DNA of 38,180 nucleotides, taken from assembly GCF_900113325.1 (NCBI RefSeq), contig NZ_FOOY01000019.1:35549-73728 (forward strand), in the 5' to 3' direction. Positions 8,936 to 16,374 of this stretch are shown piece after piece (position 1 is the first letter of the stretch; each line of letters opens with the position of its first letter). The notes beneath the pieces are model-generated. The model made no database searches. It worked only from the letters and a program-made list of their open reading frames with translations, and had not been told where the DNA came from. This stretch comes from Sporolactobacillus nakayamae. GTDB lineage: Bacteria > Bacillota > Bacilli > Bacillales > Sporolactobacillaceae. The position numbers and the translations under genes were made by a program.

Positions 8936-8960
8936 ACGCGGGCAACCGTGTTTTTATTTT
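8936..8960 (+). terminator. Terminator of the flagellar operon after csrA
   Basis: ACGCGG (8936-8941), GCAA tetraloop, CCGTGT (8946-8951), one G-T pair, then TTTTTATTTT. Six nucleotides after the csrA stop. Confidence 0.85.
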
Positions 8961-9125
8961 GAAAAAAATAGTGAGAGAATCTTAAAGATCAATGGTTTCA
9001 ATGGGGAATTTTGGACGAATGGTCCGAGTGCCAATCGACTGCTGGCCTTTCTCAAATTCGTCTTATGCGTGATGGACGCTCTATCCTGCATGAGTCCATA
9101 AGGCGATCTACCTAGATTTATAAAA

Positions 9126-9171
9126 TGAAATCGTTTACATATTGCTTGCTGATCAAAAAATTTTATATAAG
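9126..9171 (+). promoter_or_regulatory. cre box (CcpA site) next to a SigA-like promoter
   Basis: TGAAATCGTTTACA at 9126-9139 fits the catabolite response element consensus TGWAANCGNTNWCA at every position. Two bases after it begins TTGCTT (9142-9147), then 18 bases and TATAAG (9166-9171), a plausible SigA promoter for the c-di-GMP riboswitch operon. A cre just upstream of -35 can mean activation or repression by CcpA; the sequence does not decide. The stretch 8961-9125 shows nothing else. Confidence 0.6.
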
Positions 9172-9251
9172 GGTAAATGTGGTACAAATGTCCTTGAATC
9201 ATTATCCCTATTGCGTAATAATTGCGGTATGATAAATTATTTCAATCGAAA

Positions 9252-9325
9252 TGGCACACCTATTGAAAGATAGGGTCGCAAAGCTACGGGCCTAAAGCGC
9301 AAGCTAAGGTCGCCGGGTTACCGAA
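9252..9325 (+). ncRNA. c-di-GMP-I riboswitch (GEMM-I) aptamer
   Basis: All hallmarks of the GEMM-I fold are visible: the first hairpin CCTAT...ATAGG with a GAAA tetraloop at 9265-9268, the conserved GTCGCAAAGC joining strand, the tetraloop receptor halves CCTAA and TAAGG in the second hairpin, and the 3' GCCGGGTTACC closing P1. It senses cyclic di-GMP and lies in the leader of an EAL phosphodiesterase gene, so the messenger probably controls its own breakdown. Confidence 0.93.
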
Positions 9326-9375
9326 AGGAAGTAAATCGTATTTATCTTCCACATTTGTTTCGGTGCGCCGTTTTT
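9320..9375 (+). promoter_or_regulatory. Likely expression platform of the c-di-GMP riboswitch
   Basis: A long hairpin can form from ACCGAAA+GGAAG+TAAAT (9320-9336) with ATTTA+CTTCC (9340-9350) and TTTCGGT (9358-9364). Its first bases (9320-9323) are also the 3' strand of the aptamer's P1 stem, so aptamer and hairpin exclude each other. A run of five T (9371-9375) follows a few bases later, as in a terminator. The direction of switching is not clear from sequence. Confidence 0.55.
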
Positions 9376-9397
9376 GATTAAAAGAGGCGAAGAAATC

Positions 9398-10114
9398 ATG
9401 TGGTCTATTTGTGTTCACGGAAAAGAAAATTTTTTTCATTATTATCAACCGGTTGTCGATTTACAAACTGCCGAGGTTGAAGGTTATGAAGCGCTGTTTC
9501 GCTCGCGTGTTTTCCCCAATCCTGAAAAAGCGTTTCGGCGCGCAATCAGGAAAAACAAGCTTTTCGAATTCGATATCCATTCAATAAGAAAAGCGCTTTG
9601 CACCTTCGCTCTTGATGGGCCTGCTAATAAAGGCAAGAAGCTATTTGTTAACGTCTACCCATCGACAATTCTGCATCGGGACTTCGTTCTTTTTATTCTT
9701 CGAATGATCGACCACTGCGCCTTCCCAGCTCATCAGATTGTATTGGAGATTGTCGAAACCGAGAGTATTGTTGATTTCACCGCACTGTTAACAGCCATAA
9801 ATTTCCTGAAGAAAATGGGTATTTTGATTGCGGTTGATGACTTTGGCAAAGGTGTCGACACTATCAATCGGACAATCGAAATTGATGCAGACTATATTAA
9901 ATTGGATCGCTATTTTTCAGTTGGCTTGACCCAATCGAAAAGGAAACAGGCTTATGTTGAATTTCTTGTCCACTACTGCACAAGGTTTAATGTGAAATTA
10001 ATTTTTGAAGGATTAGAAACCGAATGCGATATTGCTTGCGCGCAGATGCTCGGCGTACCGTTTGCGCAAGGCTTTGCGATCGGAAAGCCACAGCCGATTT
10101 CTAAATCTATGTGA
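9398..10114 (+). CDS. EAL-domain cyclic di-GMP phosphodiesterase
   Basis: A 238-residue, nearly bare EAL domain that would hydrolyse c-di-GMP to pGpG. Key residues are present: EALFR (31-35), the Asn in FVNVYPSTI, the Glu in LEIVETE, the double Asp in AVDDFGKG, Lys in YIKLDR, Glu in FEGLETE, and QGFAIGKP at the end, so it should be active. No GGDEF or sensory domain and no membrane segment. ATG 9398 is preceded by AAGAGG about 10 bases upstream. A TTG in frame at 9374 falls within the riboswitch platform and is less likely. It is transcribed behind the c-di-GMP riboswitch and with the PilZ gene 10 bases downstream. Confidence 0.93.
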   Translation: MWSICVHGKENFFHYYQPVVDLQTAEVEGYEALFRSRVFPNPEKAFRRAIRKNKLFEFDIHSIRKALCTFALDGPANKGKKLFVNVYPSTILHRDFVLFILRMIDHCAFPAHQIVLEIVETESIVDFTALLTAINFLKKMGILIAVDDFGKGVDTINRTIEIDADYIKLDRYFSVGLTQSKRKQAYVEFLVHYCTRFNVKLIFEGLETECDIACAQMLGVPFAQGFAIGKPQPISKSM

Positions 10115-10124
10115 GGTGCTTTAT

Positions 10125-10691
10125 ATGTCGGATAATCTAGTAATCATTCTTGGAGCAGGTATTGAGGGTATATTTTTATTGGCAATTTTGTCAGCATTCA
10201 TTCTTCACTATAATAAAATTATAAACAATGATCGCAAACTCATAACAAATCTCAGGCAAAAAGTTTACAAAAAAAATAATTCGGAAGAACAATCAGGAGA
10301 AAGACGCAGACATCATCGTATTGTGCTAAAAAATGAAAAATGTTCGGTGAAAGTGCTTGATTTTGGTGAGCAAACATTACAGCGCTTGAATAATAAATCG
10401 TTTATGGTCGATATGCTTGATATTAGTCTTGGCGGCATGAAAATTAAGTGCAGCATTGATTTTCCTGTTAAGAAAGAGGTGGATGTTTCTTTATCCTTTG
10501 CGAGAGTGGATGGAACGATGATCCATGTTAAAGGAATGGTCGTCAGAAAAGAAACAAAACATGGTTATTCTACAACTAATTATGGCATTCAGTTTCTGAA
10601 TTTAAGTGCTAAAGAAGAGACTGAGATTCAGTTATATATAAACCAGAAAGAATTATCAAGAAAGCAGTTTAAATCCTCAGCCGACCAGTGA
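10125..10691 (+). CDS. Membrane-anchored PilZ-domain c-di-GMP receptor
   Basis: The 188-residue protein has an N-terminal membrane helix (about residues 5-27), a basic linker, and a PilZ domain with the c-di-GMP binding motifs: RRHHR (61-65, the RxxxR box) and DISLGG (99-104, the DxSxxG box). It should bind c-di-GMP at the membrane; the downstream target is unknown. ATG 10125 has AGGTG 7 bases upstream, 10 bases after the EAL gene, so both are one operon under the riboswitch: one enzyme that removes the signal and one receptor that reads it. Confidence 0.88.
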   Translation: MSDNLVIILGAGIEGIFLLAILSAFILHYNKIINNDRKLITNLRQKVYKKNNSEEQSGERRRHHRIVLKNEKCSVKVLDFGEQTLQRLNNKSFMVDMLDISLGGMKIKCSIDFPVKKEVDVSLSFARVDGTMIHVKGMVVRKETKHGYSTTNYGIQFLNLSAKEETEIQLYINQKELSRKQFKSSADQ

Positions 10692-10719
10692 ACGGTCGTT
10701 ATTAATAAATGCGAATATT

Positions 10720-10757
10720 AGGATTCTCCCAAATAGAGCTCAGAGAATCCTTTTGTT
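10720..10757 (+). terminator. Terminator of the EAL-PilZ operon
   Basis: AGGATTCTC (10720-10728) pairs with GAGAATCCT (10743-10751), followed by TTTGTTTT. Confidence 0.85.
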
Positions 10758-10900
10758 TTAGCTGATAAATATCTGAACTATCAATGATTTATCGCGGATT
10801 TCTCCAACCATTTCATGCGGTCAAGGATGTCGGCTCATTCGAACCGGCACCGTATTCCGAAGATAAATGATTCGAGAATTTGAGAGGAAAGTGATAGACT

Positions 10901-11158
10901 ATGACTATTGATCAACTCGAAACATTCCTTGCCGTCGTGAACAATAAAGGGTTTCGCCACGCATCACGCAAATTATTTCTCACCCAACCAACAGTCACCA
11001 CACGAATTCAAATGCTTGAAAGAGAATTGAATGCGACGTTATTCATTCGTTCCAGACGACATTTTTCCCTATCTAATCAAGGGGCGGTACTTCTGCCGTA
11101 TGCGCAAACCATCCTTCTCCTTTACCATCAGGCGAAGGAGGAGCTGAGAAATGCGTGA
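10901..11158 (+). CDS. Short LysR-type protein with the DNA-binding domain only
   Basis: The 85-residue product matches the N-terminal winged helix-turn-helix and the start of the linker helix of LysR-type regulators (IDQLETFLAVVNNKGFRHAS, LTQPTVTTRIQMLEREL, LLPYAQTIL). The effector-binding domain of about 200 residues is missing and no continuation is visible in any frame downstream. It is therefore either a remnant or a small free-standing DNA-binding protein; the intact frame and ATG (AGAGGAAAG upstream) leave both open. The target is unknown. Confidence 0.7.
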   Translation: MTIDQLETFLAVVNNKGFRHASRKLFLTQPTVTTRIQMLERELNATLFIRSRRHFSLSNQGAVLLPYAQTILLLYHQAKEELRNA

Positions 11159-11458
11159 CCTTTTCACCATGCCTGAATTAATCTTTTTGACAGATTCAGA
11201 TCTTCACGATAAAATAAGAAAAATTAATTGAATCCTTATGTTAGGGATAGGTGACCCTAATACTTGAAGTAAATGCCTATTTATTTTTCAAATTATTATA
11301 AAGTGTAACAATTTTGTAATCCTTTAATAAAATGGACAAAATACCTTTTTTCCTCATGAATTGTAGCAGGCTTGCTGCAGCACTATTGGTTGCCTAGCCA
11401 TAAAGATGCCGGGACGAACGAAGAATGATGAAGGTATGATATAAGGAGGATGCTACAC
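11159..11458. other. Intergenic stretch with one inverted repeat
   Basis: No gene is visible. TTAGGG (11241-11246) and CCCTAA (11255-11260) form a short inverted repeat that could be an operator, but no promoter can be placed with confidence. Confidence 0.4.
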
Positions 11459-11797
11459 ATGATGAATCATCTGAATAACATGAAAATTGATGACTATCTG
11501 GACCTGTATCTCTTCGCCACGAGAATTAAAGACCATGAATGGCAAAAAGAAATTAAAAGTAATCTTGCCGCCCTTCTGAAGGAATCGGCAGAACGCGAAC
11601 GCACGCGAGCAAGCGATCTGCGCGTGCAATTAGGCTATGTGAACCGCAGAATCCTGGGCTTGTATCAGCAATTGCGCAATCGCAATGTCGAACTCACCGA
11701 GGAAATAACCAATGAACTCTATGCGTTGAAGCAGCGCAGACTGGAATTGGAAGCCGAGATTGGACAAATAAGAGAGCAAAATCGCCGCATCAGTTAA
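11459..11797 (+). CDS. Small coiled-coil protein of unknown function
   Basis: I do not recognise the family. The 112-residue product is highly charged and helical, with heptad-like spacing over about residues 40-112 (rich in Glu, Arg, Leu, Gln) and no membrane segment, signal peptide or cysteine. The start is supported by AAGGAGG 9 bases before ATG 11459; an in-frame ATG at 11450 overlaps this site. It stands alone, between the LysR-like gene and a shared terminator. Confidence 0.75.
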   Translation: MMNHLNNMKIDDYLDLYLFATRIKDHEWQKEIKSNLAALLKESAERERTRASDLRVQLGYVNRRILGLYQQLRNRNVELTEEITNELYALKQRRLELEAEIGQIREQNRRIS

Positions 11798-11812
11798 TGC
11801 GCGATCAAAAAT

Positions 11813-11846
11813 AAAACGGTCGTCTCAAAAAGGGGACGGCCGTTTT
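11813..11846. terminator. Bidirectional terminator between convergent genes
   Basis: AAAACGGTCGTC (11813-11824) pairs with GGACGGCCGTTTT (11834-11846) with one G-T pair. The A and T ends let it serve both the coiled-coil gene and the mutarotase gene. Confidence 0.85.
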
Positions 11847-11863
11847 CTGCACGCATGCGTTCA

Positions 11864-12730
11864 TCAACGTTCTTCAAGATAAATGTCAATTGCCAATTCA
11901 AGTGGTTCGCCTTGTTTGACCATGAGTGCTTTGGATTTATCTTCATTGAATGTATTGGTGAGCGCAGTCCATGGCTCAACGCAGACGAATGGCTGATTCC
12001 CCTCAACCCAGAGCACAGTGTACTTGTAACGAGCATCTTGCTTGATGACGACCTTCTTTGACGAGTCAAAATCAAATTCAAGCTGCGGATCGCCGCTGTT
12101 AAGCAGGACAACGGATTCTTTCAAACCATGCATATCGATTCCGCCGTCGAACGGTTTGATTTGATGATCATTGTAATCAAGGTAGGTTGCGGCTTTACTT
12201 TTAATATGGAGCTTTTGGTTCTTAATATTAAAATAGGGGTGGTAGCCCGGATAGACCGGCATTGCATCGTTGGAGAGGTTGCTGATGGTTTGACCGATCG
12301 TCAATTGACCGTCTGCCAGCGTGTAAGTAAGCACAACCTCAAAGTCAAATGGATAGGATTCGCGCGTCTCTTCAGTGCTGTGGAAGGAAATTTTTACTGC
12401 CGCTTGATCATCGTCAGCAGCACTGCGGATCACCTGCCAAGGACGGGTGCGCGCGAGACCATGGTTGTCCATGTGATAGACGGCACCGTTCCATTCGTAC
12501 GTCTTATCGGTAAGCTGACCGGCGATTGGAAACAGGACGGGAATGCCGCCGCGCACGTTCTTGCTCGTGTCAAAAAGCGTCTCCTCATTCATGAACAAAA
12601 TGTCTTCACCATCGGCATGAAAACCCGTCACGATACCACCGCGCTCAGGGCAGATATCTACGTAAGAAGCATTGTCCGAAAGTCGGAAAAAATGTAACCC
12701 TTGCTGATCAAATTCCTTAACCTGATACAT
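11864..12730 (-). CDS. Aldose 1-epimerase (mutarotase) family protein
   Basis: The 288-residue protein has the galactose mutarotase-like fold with family motifs RGGIPVLFP, NHGLAR (the likely catalytic His region), PGYHPYFN and the C-terminal CVEPWTA with the likely catalytic Glu. It would interconvert anomers of a hexose or hexose phosphate in the cytoplasm; the RGGIPVLFP type is close to the LacX/YeaD-like branch, but the substrate cannot be told. ATG is preceded by AGGGAT. It is a single gene. Confidence 0.88.
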   Translation of the reverse strand: MYQVKEFDQQGLHFFRLSDNASYVDICPERGGIVTGFHADGEDILFMNEETLFDTSKNVRGGIPVLFPIAGQLTDKTYEWNGAVYHMDNHGLARTRPWQVIRSAADDDQAAVKISFHSTEETRESYPFDFEVVLTYTLADGQLTIGQTISNLSNDAMPVYPGYHPYFNIKNQKLHIKSKAATYLDYNDHQIKPFDGGIDMHGLKESVVLLNSGDPQLEFDFDSSKKVVIKQDARYKYTVLWVEGNQPFVCVEPWTALTNTFNEDKSKALMVKQGEPLELAIDIYLEER

Positions 12731-12853
12731 ACAGATCCCTCGATTTATCAGTTTATGAACAATAGAGTTTTCATTTCAGACGCTCTACACACCTACTCTA
12801 TCAGATTTTTAATGCGCTTACATTAATATGTGAAAAATTTAACAGAAATGACG

Positions 12854-12884
12854 AAAAACCGCCGGGAAGTAGATCACCCAGCGG
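12854..12884 (-). terminator. Terminator of the M20 peptidase gene
   Basis: On the minus strand CCGCTGGG (12884-12877) pairs with CCCGGCGG (12866-12859, one T-G pair) and is followed by TTTTT. Confidence 0.8.
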
Positions 12885-12898
12885 CAGCTGTTTATCTG

Positions 12899-14245
12899 TT
12901 AGCTCTTGCTTAGCTCCTGCAGGAACAAGCAATATGCTTTTTGAATGTGTGTGAAACTGCTCAAACGGTAAAACTCATTTGGCGCATGCGGACGTTCGTC
13001 ATCCTGCGACCCGCCGAGCGACAACGTTTCTGCGCCAAGCATATCTTTGAACAGGCTGGTGACCGGAACCGAACCGCCTGCCCATTGACGCTTTACCGGA
13101 TGCCCGGTCATCTCTTCCATCACGTTTTCAAGCACCTTAAGTGCCGGGTAATCACCAGGCACGCGGTACGGAGGCGTTCCATGCTCATCCTCAATCGTTA
13201 CGTCCACCGAGCGGAATGTGTGCGCCTTAATATGCGCTTCCATCAATTCTTGAATCCTTTTCGGATCCTGGTCCGGAACAAGACGCGCGGTAAGTTTAGC
13301 ATGAGCTTCGCACGGAATGACCGTTTTGCCACCTGCGCCTTGATAGCCGCCCCAAATTCCGTTGACTTCCAAGGTAGGGCGCGCAACTCCGCGTTCCATT
13401 GGCGTAAACTCAGGTTCACCAAAGAATTCCTTGAAACCGACACTCTCGCGGATACCTTCCGGGAAAGCATCAAATTGTGCGACTTGAGCTTTTTCATCAT
13501 CGGACAGCGTATGAACCTGATCATAGAAGCCGTCAACCAGAATACGTCCGTCCTCGTCACGCATCGAATCAAGGATGCGGACCAGCTCATGGATCGCGTT
13601 CGGCGCGATCCCGCCGCCGAATCCGGAATGCATGTCCATATCCGCCGTCTTCACATTGATTTGCATCGAAAAGACCCCGCGCACACCGGTGCCAACCGTA
13701 GGATTTTCCTCCGTACCTACGCCGCTGTCGGCACTAATCACGAGATCGCATGCGAGCAGCTCCTTATGTTTCTCAAGGAAACCGCTGAATGACCGGCTTC
13801 CGATTTCCTCTTCACCCTCGAACAGAAATTTAATGTTTACCGGTAGCGTACCGTCCGTATTGAGTAAAGCTTCGCAGGCAACAATGGGCAAAAGCAGATT
13901 GCCCTTCATATCCGTAGCCGCACGCGCGAACACTTTTCCATCCTTGATCACCGGATCGAACGGATCAGAATCCCACAACTCAAGCGGTTCCGCCGGCTGC
14001 ACATCAAAATGTCCGTAAATCAGGACCGTCGGCTGTCCTTCCGCATGAAGCCAGTCACCATAAACGACCGGATGACCACCGGTTTCCAGCGTTTGCACAT
14101 GCTCAATCCCCGCATTTTCCAACCGCTTACCGACCCACGACGCCGCAGCACGCACATCCTTCGCATACGCCGGATCAGCAGAAATACTCGGAATCCGCAG
14201 CAATTCGATAAATTCCTTAAGAAAACGTTCTTGATTTTTAGCCAA
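12899..14245 (-). CDS. M20-family metallo-dipeptidase
   Basis: A zinc peptidase of the M20/CNDP-like dipeptidase type, about 448 residues, complete in its conserved parts: LLRIPSISAD, the metal-binding YGHFDVQP and ATDMKG, the catalytic pair in EGEEEIGS, SADSG, and the C-terminal RPHAPNEF His. It should cleave dipeptides in the cytoplasm. The start is unusual: the only canonical in-frame start is TTG 14245, which has no ribosome binding site, while homologous-looking sequence (SDQWQDYL) continues upstream to GGGAGATGG, followed by ATC and ATA codons (14272-14267). The real N-terminus may lie there. It is a single gene with its own terminator. Confidence 0.88.
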   Translation of the reverse strand: MAKNQERFLKEFIELLRIPSISADPAYAKDVRAAASWVGKRLENAGIEHVQTLETGGHPVVYGDWLHAEGQPTVLIYGHFDVQPAEPLELWDSDPFDPVIKDGKVFARAATDMKGNLLLPIVACEALLNTDGTLPVNIKFLFEGEEEIGSRSFSGFLEKHKELLACDLVISADSGVGTEENPTVGTGVRGVFSMQINVKTADMDMHSGFGGGIAPNAIHELVRILDSMRDEDGRILVDGFYDQVHTLSDDEKAQVAQFDAFPEGIRESVGFKEFFGEPEFTPMERGVARPTLEVNGIWGGYQGAGGKTVIPCEAHAKLTARLVPDQDPKRIQELMEAHIKAHTFRSVDVTIEDEHGTPPYRVPGDYPALKVLENVMEEMTGHPVKRQWAGGSVPVTSLFKDMLGAETLSLGGSQDDERPHAPNEFYRLSSFTHIQKAYCLFLQELSKS

Positions 14246-14386
14246 ATAATCTTGCCATTGATCAGATATGATGGACCATCTCCCGCTGTCAGAATAAAAT
14301 TTTATCTTAAAAACTGTAAGACTATTCCTAGTTTAGTTTATTCCGACAACACTGTAAATCTAAATATGGAAGCATATTCCAATGCT

Positions 14387-14413
14387 GAAAAAACAGGTGA
14401 CCAAGTCACCTGT
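14387..14413 (-). terminator. Terminator of the EcsC-family gene
   Basis: On the minus strand ACAGGTGAC and GTCACCTGT form a perfect 9-bp stem with a 3-base loop, followed by TTTTTT. Confidence 0.9.
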
Positions 14414-14426
14414 CTGGCACGACGAA

Positions 14427-15203
14427 TTATTTATGGATCTGCGAAGAAGGTGCACTGCCGATTTGTTTGAGTTCTTTCAAATCACGTTCAATTACATCGG
14501 GATCGTCGGTCAATCCGGACGCGAGCTCTTTCTGGAGTCGGCGCGCCATCGGTTTCATTGTCGCGTAGGTGATTCCGCCGGACACTGCGCCGCCTAAAAT
14601 CGGTACAACCTTTGATACACCGCGGGCGAAGGTTCCCTTCGTAATTTTTGCACCAAAAAATGTGGAAACCTTCTTAATCAGCGGATAGTAAATGGTCTGC
14701 TCAAGTGCTTTTTGCGGAATACGTTCAAGTGCCTGCGCGGACAGCTTGGACGACAGAACGCGCAACATCGCGCCCGTTCCACTGACACCGAGCATCGCGC
14801 CAAGATAAAGAATCAAGGTTTCACGGCCTTTTTTCGTCGAGGGATCCTGATCGCCCCATAGATCCTCGCGTCCATAAAGATAACCAAGCTCTTGAGCAAG
14901 ACGCAGCGCGACCGCATAGAACTGCGTCGTATCAGCAGGAATGGTCGCCGCGATGGCAAGACCGCCGGGAATCCCTGCCGCGAATGACATCGCGGAGCTC
15001 TTCAAGGTCGCACTCTGAATCAGTTGCGCCGCTCGCTTCTCAAGTTCCGCCTGTCCGAAATAAGCCACTGGCCCAATCTCAATCAGCTGCTGGGTATCCT
15101 CCTTTGGGAAAGCACGCGTGAAGAAATCCTCACGATGGACTTTCAATCCCGGCATCTTCAAGATCACATCAATAATAGTATAAGTAAGTTTTGTTGTCTG
15201 CAT
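14427..15203 (-). CDS. EcsC-family protein
   Basis: The 258-residue product has the EcsC-family core: AAGIPGGLAIAATIPADTTQ followed by a helix with LRLAQELGYLYG, then small-residue-rich stretches (GAMLGVSGTGAMLR, VPILGGAVSGGITYATM) that are hydrophobic enough for membrane association. The family's function is not known to me beyond the name from the Bacillus ecs locus. ATG 15203 follows AAGGAG by 8 bases; the frame is open 81 bases further. It is monocistronic. A second, frameshifted EcsC gene lies at 35794-36413. Confidence 0.82.
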   Translation of the reverse strand: MQTTKLTYTIIDVILKMPGLKVHREDFFTRAFPKEDTQQLIEIGPVAYFGQAELEKRAAQLIQSATLKSSAMSFAAGIPGGLAIAATIPADTTQFYAVALRLAQELGYLYGREDLWGDQDPSTKKGRETLILYLGAMLGVSGTGAMLRVLSSKLSAQALERIPQKALEQTIYYPLIKKVSTFFGAKITKGTFARGVSKVVPILGGAVSGGITYATMKPMARRLQKELASGLTDDPDVIERDLKELKQIGSAPSSQIHK

Positions 15204-15585
15204 AAATGAGCTCCTTATTTTTGGTGCGTATTTGCCCTGATTAAACTGTTCTCTCTTAAGTACTACTGTTTCCAGTACCGGCACGTTTCATTTGTCTTTG
15301 AATGATCACGCAACAAAATACAAGCGATAATAGGCGTGAAAGCAAGCTTTCATGTCTTATTTGCTGCTTATTTTACGATGGAAATGGACAAATGAAATGC
15401 ATGGACATGATGATGAGCAAAATGAAGTGGCTTAAAGGCATACTCGGGACTATTGGTGATCGAAAAAACAGCAGCGTCACGTTCAGAGCGGCTGATTGAG
15501 AATGGCTAAGGCAGAGACCGGGGCAAAACGTACAGAAGTATTGTGGCTCAACCCGGTGGCAGGTGAACAGGATTTAGTCAGAATT
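15204..15585. other. Intergenic stretch without a convincing gene
   Basis: A 65-codon open frame at 15302-15499 has no ribosome binding site and an atypical composition, so I do not call it. Near the end (15540-15561) lies the sequence ATTGTGGCTCAACCCGG, which recurs at 15847-15868 and marks the two halves of a tandem duplication. Confidence 0.5.
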
Positions 15586-15616
15586 AAAAGGACACCCGGG
15601 TGCTGGGTGTCCTTTA
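15586..15616 (-). terminator. Terminator of the first YjcZ-like gene
   Basis: On the minus strand AAAGGACACCC and GGGTGTCCTTTT form a strong stem, ending in TTTTAATT. Confidence 0.85.
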
Positions 15617-15658
15617 CTTGAGGATGTACAGAATAGGTGGCAGTGAGGCAGACCGTTT

Positions 15659-15769
15659 TTAATAGCAGAATGCGGTGCCAACAATAATCAACAGAATGAA
15701 AAGAACAACGATCAATGCAAAGCCACTATCGTGGCCACCACTATATCCGCCAACATCAGGAGAACCCAT
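15659..15769 (-). CDS. YjcZ-family sporulation microprotein (copy 1)
   Basis: A 36-residue product: a Gly/Ser-rich head (MGSPDVGGYSGG) and one hydrophobic helix GFALIVVLFILLIIVGTAF. This is the typical build of the YjcZ/YoyG-type sporulation proteins of Bacillales, likely inserted in a membrane of the sporangium or spore. ATG is preceded by GAGGAGGTG. It has its own terminator and lies in a tandem duplication with the next gene. Confidence 0.85.
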   Translation of the reverse strand: MGSPDVGGYSGGHDSGFALIVVLFILLIIVGTAFCY

Positions 15770-15910
15770 AAGCGAACACCTCCTCATCGCGTGATTATGT
15801 AGTATATGAGTGTAGGAATTAATGCGGAATGATTAAATTGCCTATTATTGTGGCTCAACCCGGCGGCAACGCAGATTGCATGCTTTCAGGAACCGCTATT
15901 TTGAGTGCGT

Positions 15911-15939
15911 GAAAAGGGCACCAGGTGCAAGGTGCCCTC
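15911..15939 (-). terminator. Terminator of the second YjcZ-like gene
   Basis: On the minus strand AGGGCACC (15938-15931) pairs with GGTGCCCT (15922-15915), followed by TTTT. Confidence 0.85.
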
Positions 15940-15980
15940 ACAAAGGAACAACATGGAGATTGCTGCATGTGATTCTTAAT

Positions 15981-16127
15981 TTAATGGACAAACGTTGCGC
16001 CAATGATGATAAGTAAAATAAACAGAACAACGATTAAAGCAAAGCCGTTGCCACAACCACAATAACCTTGACCACCGTATCCGCCTTTGCATCCCTGGGA
16101 TCCGCCGTAAAAAGGTTGATTATTCAA
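15981..16127 (-). CDS. YjcZ-family sporulation microprotein (copy 2)
   Basis: A 48-residue product with a Gly/Cys-rich head (GGSQGCKGGYGGQGYCGCG) and the hydrophobic helix NGFALIVVLFILLIIIGATF, nearly the same as copy 1. The start is TTG 16127 with GAGGAGGTG about 6 bases upstream; a longer reading in the same frame crosses this ribosome binding site and is unlikely. The three cysteines in the head are absent from copy 1. Role as for copy 1, inferred from the family. Confidence 0.82.
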   Translation of the reverse strand: MNNQPFYGGSQGCKGGYGGQGYCGCGNGFALIVVLFILLIIIGATFVH

Positions 16128-16374
16128 AATGCACACCTCCTCATCACCTGATAATGCAGTGTATGAGCCGGTGGACAGATGCGGAATGAGTAAAAAGCCC
16201 AGTTTGAGGAGGATATATGAGAACGAACATGCCAGAGTTGTGCGTGAAGAAATAAAAGTGGGCTGTGGTGGCGGAGTAGACACCTAATGCGAAACAAAAT
16301 GCTCATTAAAAGGTTAGACCGAACATATGAAAATTGTGGCCGAAATAATTCATTTACACAAATTAAATTACATT

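Larger units (their letters stand above)
15540..16140. repeat. Tandem duplication of a YjcZ gene unit
   Basis: Two units of roughly 250-300 bp (15540-15825 and 15847-16180) share, in order, ATTGTGGCTCAACCCGG (first unit 15540, second 15847), a hairpin terminator, the YjcZ gene with an almost identical hydrophobic helix, the leader ACACCTCCTCATC, and a diverged upstream region. Heads of the two proteins and the terminators differ, so the event is old. Confidence 0.7.

Noticed and set aside
12128-12697. Plus-strand frame opposite the mutarotase
   Set aside because: Antisense shadow; mutarotase motifs are on the minus strand.
15302-15499. 65-codon open frame on the plus strand
   Set aside because: No ribosome binding site and an odd composition (many Met, Lys, Cys); it looks like chance.
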